From Chloroflexota bacterium (lineage in GTDB: Bacteria; Chloroflexota; Anaerolineae; JACRMK01), in contig JACQEC010000298.1 in NCBI GenBank assembly GCA_016200765.1, positions 1 through 8,538 of the forward strand: DNA of 8,538 nt, written 5' to 3'. Under the pieces are notes generated by a model. The model was not told where the DNA came from. It was given only the letters and a program-made list of their open reading frames with translations, and did not search any database. Shown here piece after piece: positions 5,439 through 8,538 of the stretch; within the stretch, counting starts at the first letter, position 1; each line of letters opens with the position of its first letter. A program made the position numbers and the translations under genes.

Positions 5439-5937
5439 TTCGGGACGCGCGATCTCGAATACCTCCCCATTATTCTACCTGCATCGTATCAACGCGCTTC
5501 ACCTGCTGCCGGCCCTCTATGAACAGATCATCATCCCAACCGCAGTCGTTGCCGAACTACAAGCCGGAGCCGCCCAAGGTGAGGATGTTCCGGACCTATC
5601 CGCCTATGACTGGATCAACCAACGCCATGCCGCGATTCCCGACGATTTGAAACTCATCGCCGATCTTGGCCGTGGCGAGGCTGAGGTTATTGCGCTTGCC
5701 TTCCAGTTCCCCGATACGCCGGTTATTCTTGACGACCGATTTGCACGCCGCATCGCCGCTCGCTATGCTCTCAAATTGACTGGAACGATTGGCGTCTTGC
5801 TGAAAGCCAAATCCGCTGGACTTATCCCTCTCGTCTCTCCTTTACTCGATGAGATGCAGCGCGCCGGATTTCATCTGAGCGAGGTTGTCAAGCACAGCGC
5901 CCTGCAATTGAGCGGAGAGAAGTCAATTATCCGCTAG
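5431..5937 (+). CDS. DUF3368 / PIN-like toxin (putative ribonuclease)
   Basis: A 168-aa PIN-like protein, the probable toxin of the pair, expected to cleave RNA when the antitoxin is lost. Visible features: the N-terminal SNTSPLFYLHRI (9-20), where PIN enzymes usually have an aspartate and this family has Asn; IIPTAVVAELQAG with Glu42; GRGEAEVIALA (80-90) with Glu83 and Glu85; and VILDDRFARRIA (98-109) with Asp101 and Asp102. The acidic residues expected for metal binding are therefore present apart from the first. The start at ATG 5431 overlaps the antitoxin. The stop (5935-5937) lies inside leuA, with an 11-bp tail-to-tail overlap and no terminator, so transcripts probably run antisense into leuA. 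The reading frame is intact, so the toxin may be active. Confidence 0.85.
   Translation: MPDSGRAISNTSPLFYLHRINALHLLPALYEQIIIPTAVVAELQAGAAQGEDVPDLSAYDWINQRHAAIPDDLKLIADLGRGEAEVIALAFQFPDTPVILDDRFARRIAARYALKLTGTIGVLLKAKSAGLIPLVSPLLDEMQRAGFHLSEVVKHSALQLSGEKSIIR
5917..5929 (-). repeat. Right arm of imperfect inverted repeat at TA cassette edge
   Basis: Read on the minus strand this is TAATTGACTTCTC, the partner of the left arm at 5035-5046. It covers the leuA stop codon (TAA, 5927-5929) and part of the last toxin codons, so the leuA stop may have come from the cassette. Confidence 0.4.
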
Positions 5938-7438
5938 CCGCCATCAACTTATTCAGCGCATTGACATACGCCTTCGCGCTCGCCACAATGATGTCGGTGT
6001 CTGCGCCGTGGCCGGTCGCCTCGCACCCGCCGTTCTGCACGCGCACGGTCACGCGCCCCAGCGCGTCGCGGCCGGGCGTCACCGCGTGGATGGAGAAATC
6101 GGTCAACTGGTTGGCCTTGCCGACGATCTGACCGATGGCTTGATAGGCCGCGTCCACCGGCCCATCGCCCGCCGACTCGGCGTGCTGTGTCTGCCCATCC
6201 GGGCCGCGCAGGGTCACGCTTGCCTTCGGCGTGGCCGGGAAGCCGCACGTCACCTGCATCGCCTCCAGGCGATAGAACTCCTGCGACTTGGTGATCTCCT
6301 CGCCGACCAGCGCCTCGAGGTCCGAGTCGCCAATTGTCTTCTTGCGGTCGGCTAACTCCTTGAAGCGCACAAACGCTTGATCGAGCGCCTCTTTGGGCAG
6401 ATCATAGCCCAGCGCGTTGAGGCGCGCGCGGAAGGCGTGCCGCCCGGAGTGTTTGCCCAGCACCAATTGGTTCTCTGGCAGGCCGATCGTCTCCGGCTTC
6501 ATGATCTCGTAGGTCAGCGGGTTCTTCAGCACGCCATCCTGATGGATGCCCGCCTCGTGCGCGAAGGCGTTCGCGCCGACAATGGCCTTGTTCGGCTGAA
6601 CGCGCACGCCGGTAATCGTGCCGAGCAGGCGCGAGGCGGCGTAGATTTGTGTCGTGTCTATGCCGGTCTCGAAGGCGTAGATGTTGCGGCGCGTGTGCGC
6701 GGCCATCACCACCTCTTCGAGGCTGGCGTTGCCCGCGCGCTCGCCGATGCCGTTGATAGTCGCCTCGATTTGCCGCGCGCCTGCCGCCACGCCGGCCAGC
6801 GAGTTGGCGACGGCCAGTCCCAGATCGTTGTGGCAGTGCACCGAGATGGCCGCCTGCGCGATGTTCGGCACGCGCGAGTGGATGGCGCGGATCAGCGCGG
6901 TGAACTCCTCCGGCGTGGTATAGCCGACGGTATCGGGCACGTTGACCGTCGTCGCTCCGGCGGCGATGGCGACCTCGAGGACGCGGAACAGGAACTCCGG
7001 GTCGGAGCGCGTCGCATCTTCGGCGGAGAACTCCACGTCGGCGCAGAACTGCCTGGCGTAGGCCACCGCCTCGCCCGCCGCTTCCAGCACCTCGTTGGGC
7101 GTCAGGCGCAGTTTGTGCTTCATGTGGATTTCTGACGTGGCGATGAAGGTGTGGATGCGCGGGCGGGCGGCCTCGCGCACGCCCGCCCAGGCCGCGTCAA
7201 TATCCGCCCTGTTGGCGCGCGCCAGCGCGGCGACCACCGGCCCGCGCACCTCGCGCGCGATCTGCCGCACGCCTTCAAGGTCGCCGGGCGAGGAGATGGG
7301 AAAGCCTGCCTCGATAATATCCACCTTCAGCGCGGCCAACTGCTTCGCCATCTCCAGTTTCTCTTTGGCGTTCATCGAGAAGCCGGGCGATTGCTCGCCG
7401 TCGCGCAAGGTCGTGTCGAAGATTAAGACGCGATCCAT
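5927..7438 (-). CDS. leuA: 2-isopropylmalate synthase (LeuA)
   Basis: First committed step of leucine synthesis: it condenses acetyl-CoA with 2-oxoisovalerate. Of two nearby ATGs I chose 7438, because GGAG (7445-7448) lies 6 nt ahead of it and the protein then begins MDRVLIFDTTLRDGEQSPG, as is usual; the ATG at 7450 would add four residues. The 503-aa protein has a TIM-barrel catalytic domain (1 to about 270) with Asp13 in RDGEQ, HCHND (201-205) and ERAGNASLEE (233-242) supplying metal ligands. A linker with GANAFAHEAGIHQDGV (288-303) and GKHSGRHAF (328-336) follows, then a C-terminal LeuA regulatory domain (about 370-503). Leucine feedback inhibition is expected from that domain. The last 11 bp overlap the toxin gene on the other strand. 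Confidence 0.97.
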   Translation of the reverse strand: MDRVLIFDTTLRDGEQSPGFSMNAKEKLEMAKQLAALKVDIIEAGFPISSPGDLEGVRQIAREVRGPVVAALARANRADIDAAWAGVREAARPRIHTFIATSEIHMKHKLRLTPNEVLEAAGEAVAYARQFCADVEFSAEDATRSDPEFLFRVLEVAIAAGATTVNVPDTVGYTTPEEFTALIRAIHSRVPNIAQAAISVHCHNDLGLAVANSLAGVAAGARQIEATINGIGERAGNASLEEVVMAAHTRRNIYAFETGIDTTQIYAASRLLGTITGVRVQPNKAIVGANAFAHEAGIHQDGVLKNPLTYEIMKPETIGLPENQLVLGKHSGRHAFRARLNALGYDLPKEALDQAFVRFKELADRKKTIGDSDLEALVGEEITKSQEFYRLEAMQVTCGFPATPKASVTLRGPDGQTQHAESAGDGPVDAAYQAIGQIVGKANQLTDFSIHAVTPGRDALGRVTVRVQNGGCEATGHGADTDIIVASAKAYVNALNKLMAASG

Positions 7439-7448
7439 GGGAAACTCC

Positions 7449-7476
7449 ATTTTAGATTTTGGGATTTTAGATTGGG
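7449..7476 (+). repeat. AT-rich 15-bp tandem repeat upstream of leuA
   Basis: The plus strand shows ATTTTAGATTTTGGG (7449-7463) followed at once by the same unit with two T residues missing (7464-7476). Each unit is itself two near-heptamers starting ATT. It fills much of the 60-bp gap between ilvC and leuA and touches the leuA ribosome site. The rest of the gap (7477-7510) is also AT-rich, with no promoter or terminator I can support. Confidence 0.6.
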
Positions 7477-7510
7477 ATGACCGGATTCATCTCAAATCTA
7501 CTATCCGAAA

Positions 7511-8521
7511 TCAATCCGCCGGCACTTCCTTCGGGTTCAGCCACTTCATCATCGCGCGCAGGTCTTTGCCGACCCGCTCCATCTGCGAGGAGCGCGCGGC
7601 CTGACGCTGGGCGTTGAACCATGGCCGCCCCTGCGCGTTTTCGTCGAGCCACTTCTCGGCATAGGCGCCGTTCTGGATTTCGGCCAGAATGCGCTTCATC
7701 TCCTTCTTCGTTTCCTCGCTGACGATGCGCCTGCCGCTGGCGTAATCGCCGTGCTCGGCGGTGTCGCTGACGGAATAGCGCATGTACGAAAGGCCGCCCT
7801 GATAGATCAGGTCCACAATCAGCTTCATCTCGTGCAGGCACTCGAAGTAGGCGATCTCGGGCTGGTAGCCCGCCGCGACCAGCGTGTCGAAGCCGGCCTT
7901 GATCAGCTCGCTGACCCCGCCGCACAGCACGGCCTGCTCGCCAAACAGGTCGGTCTCGGTCTCCTCGGTGAAGGTCGTCTCGATCACACCCGCGCGCGTG
8001 GAGCCGACGCCTTTGGCGTAGGCCAGCGCGTTCTCCGTCGCGCGGCCGCTGGGGTTCTGGTGCACGGCTAACAGCGCCGGCACGCCCTGCCCCTGCGTGA
8101 AGATTTCCCTCATGCGGTGGCCGGGCGCTTTGGGCGCGATCATGCTCACGTCCACCTCCGGCGGCGGGATGACCTGCCCGAAGCGGATGTTGAAGCCGTG
8201 CGCGAACATCAGCGTCTTGCCCGCGCCCAACTGCGGCGCGACCGACTCGCGGTAAATCGGCGCGCAGACCTGATCGGGCACCAGCATCATCACCGTGTCG
8301 GCTTCCCGCGTCGCCTCCGCCACCGTCAGCACTCGCAAGCCCTCGGCCTCGGCCTTGGCGCGCGAGCGGCTGGCGGCGTGCAGGCCCACACGCACGTCCG
8401 CGCCGCTGTCGCGCAGGTTCAGCGCGTGCGCGTGCCCCTGCGAGCCGTAGCCGATGATGGCGATCTTCTTCCCCTGCAACAGGCCGAGGTCTGCGTCGTC
8501 GTCGTAGTAAATCTTTGCCAT
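7511..8521 (-). CDS. ilvC: Ketol-acid reductoisomerase, class I (IlvC)
   Basis: Isomerises and reduces acetolactate and acetohydroxybutyrate in valine, leucine and isoleucine synthesis. The 336-aa length is that of the short, class I enzyme. The Rossmann motif GYGSQGHAHALNLRDSG (24-40) leads into a cofactor loop, GLHAASRSR (46-54). Its serines and arginines suit the NADPH phosphate, but a His stands where many relatives have Arg. The knotted C-terminal domain begins near 183 and has the metal and substrate ligands Asp191, Glu195, Glu227, Glu231 and Ser252; His108 and Lys131 are also present. The start at ATG 8521 has a GGGAGA ribosome site (8525-8530). Only 17 bases precede it here, so the promoter and any upstream acetolactate synthase genes lie outside the window. 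Confidence 0.97.
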   Translation of the reverse strand: MAKIYYDDDADLGLLQGKKIAIIGYGSQGHAHALNLRDSGADVRVGLHAASRSRAKAEAEGLRVLTVAEATREADTVMMLVPDQVCAPIYRESVAPQLGAGKTLMFAHGFNIRFGQVIPPPEVDVSMIAPKAPGHRMREIFTQGQGVPALLAVHQNPSGRATENALAYAKGVGSTRAGVIETTFTEETETDLFGEQAVLCGGVSELIKAGFDTLVAAGYQPEIAYFECLHEMKLIVDLIYQGGLSYMRYSVSDTAEHGDYASGRRIVSEETKKEMKRILAEIQNGAYAEKWLDENAQGRPWFNAQRQAARSSQMERVGKDLRAMMKWLNPKEVPAD

Positions 8522-8538
8522 AAGTCTCCCGTGTCCAA

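Larger units (their letters stand above)
5035..5929. mobile_element. Inserted toxin-antitoxin cassette with imperfect inverted ends
   Basis: The segment between leuA and leuC is oriented against the operon, and a sampled line is about 58% G+C, lower than the leu genes. It contains a promoter, a 26-aa ORF, an antitoxin and a toxin. The two edges carry an imperfect inverted repeat (5035-5046 and 5917-5929). No transposase, integrase or target-site duplication is visible, so if it moves it needs help from elsewhere. Calling it one inserted unit is inference from orientation, composition and the repeated edges. Confidence 0.4.

Noticed and set aside
6377..7135. 252-codon open frame on the plus strand opposite leuA
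   Set aside because: Low-complexity Arg/Ala/Gly/Val-rich product, typical of a shadow frame in GC-rich DNA; LeuA is intact on the other strand.
7439..7450. leuA starting at the ATG at 7450
   Set aside because: The GGAG ribosome site lies between the two ATGs and serves the one at 7438; the extra four residues are not family-like.

Overview
The window carries one branched-chain amino acid operon on the minus strand. Read in the direction of transcription (right to left) it is ilvC, leuA, leuC, leuD, leuB, a small unrecognised ORF and pheA, which runs off the left edge. The six biosynthetic genes have family-typical lengths and intact signature motifs, so the locus looks functional. No rRNA, tRNA, CRISPR array, transposase or clear rho-independent terminator was seen. 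Sampled lines of the biosynthetic genes are about 65-70% G+C. The gene order, the G+C content and a UPF0175/DUF3368 toxin-antitoxin pair suggest a free-living bacterium. Chloroflexota is my best guess, but that is inference and no 16S or other marker gene is present.

Two foreign-looking segments sit exactly at gene boundaries and break no host gene. The first (about 5035-5929, between leuA and leuC) points against the operon. It holds a 26-aa ORF, a UPF0175-type antitoxin and a DUF3368/PIN-like toxin, behind a good sigma70-type promoter. Its two edges carry an imperfect inverted repeat, one beside the leuC start codon and the other on the leuA stop codon, and the toxin end overlaps the leuA end by 11 bp. 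The second (about 2661-3628, between leuC and leuD) points with the operon and encodes a 291-aa HNH endonuclease with an N-terminal domain I do not recognise. Two sampled lines of it are about 45-47% G+C.

Pathway: IlvC makes the dihydroxy acid precursor of 2-oxoisovalerate (the dihydroxyacid dehydratase step is not here). LeuA condenses 2-oxoisovalerate with acetyl-CoA, the LeuC-LeuD dehydratase isomerises the product, and LeuB oxidises and decarboxylates it to the leucine 2-oxo acid. PheA belongs to phenylalanine synthesis and appears to be a rider on the operon, reached by translational coupling through the small 66-aa ORF.

The most unusual point is the leuD-leuB junction. The correct leuB reading frame has no ATG, GTG or TTG in front of its GGDGIGPDV motif. 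An ACG sits 6 nt after a perfect GGAGG. One base change (ACG to ATG) would restore both a leuB start and a leuD TGA stop in a classic ATGA overlap, so a single transition appears to have altered both genes, or there is one sequencing error at position 2081.
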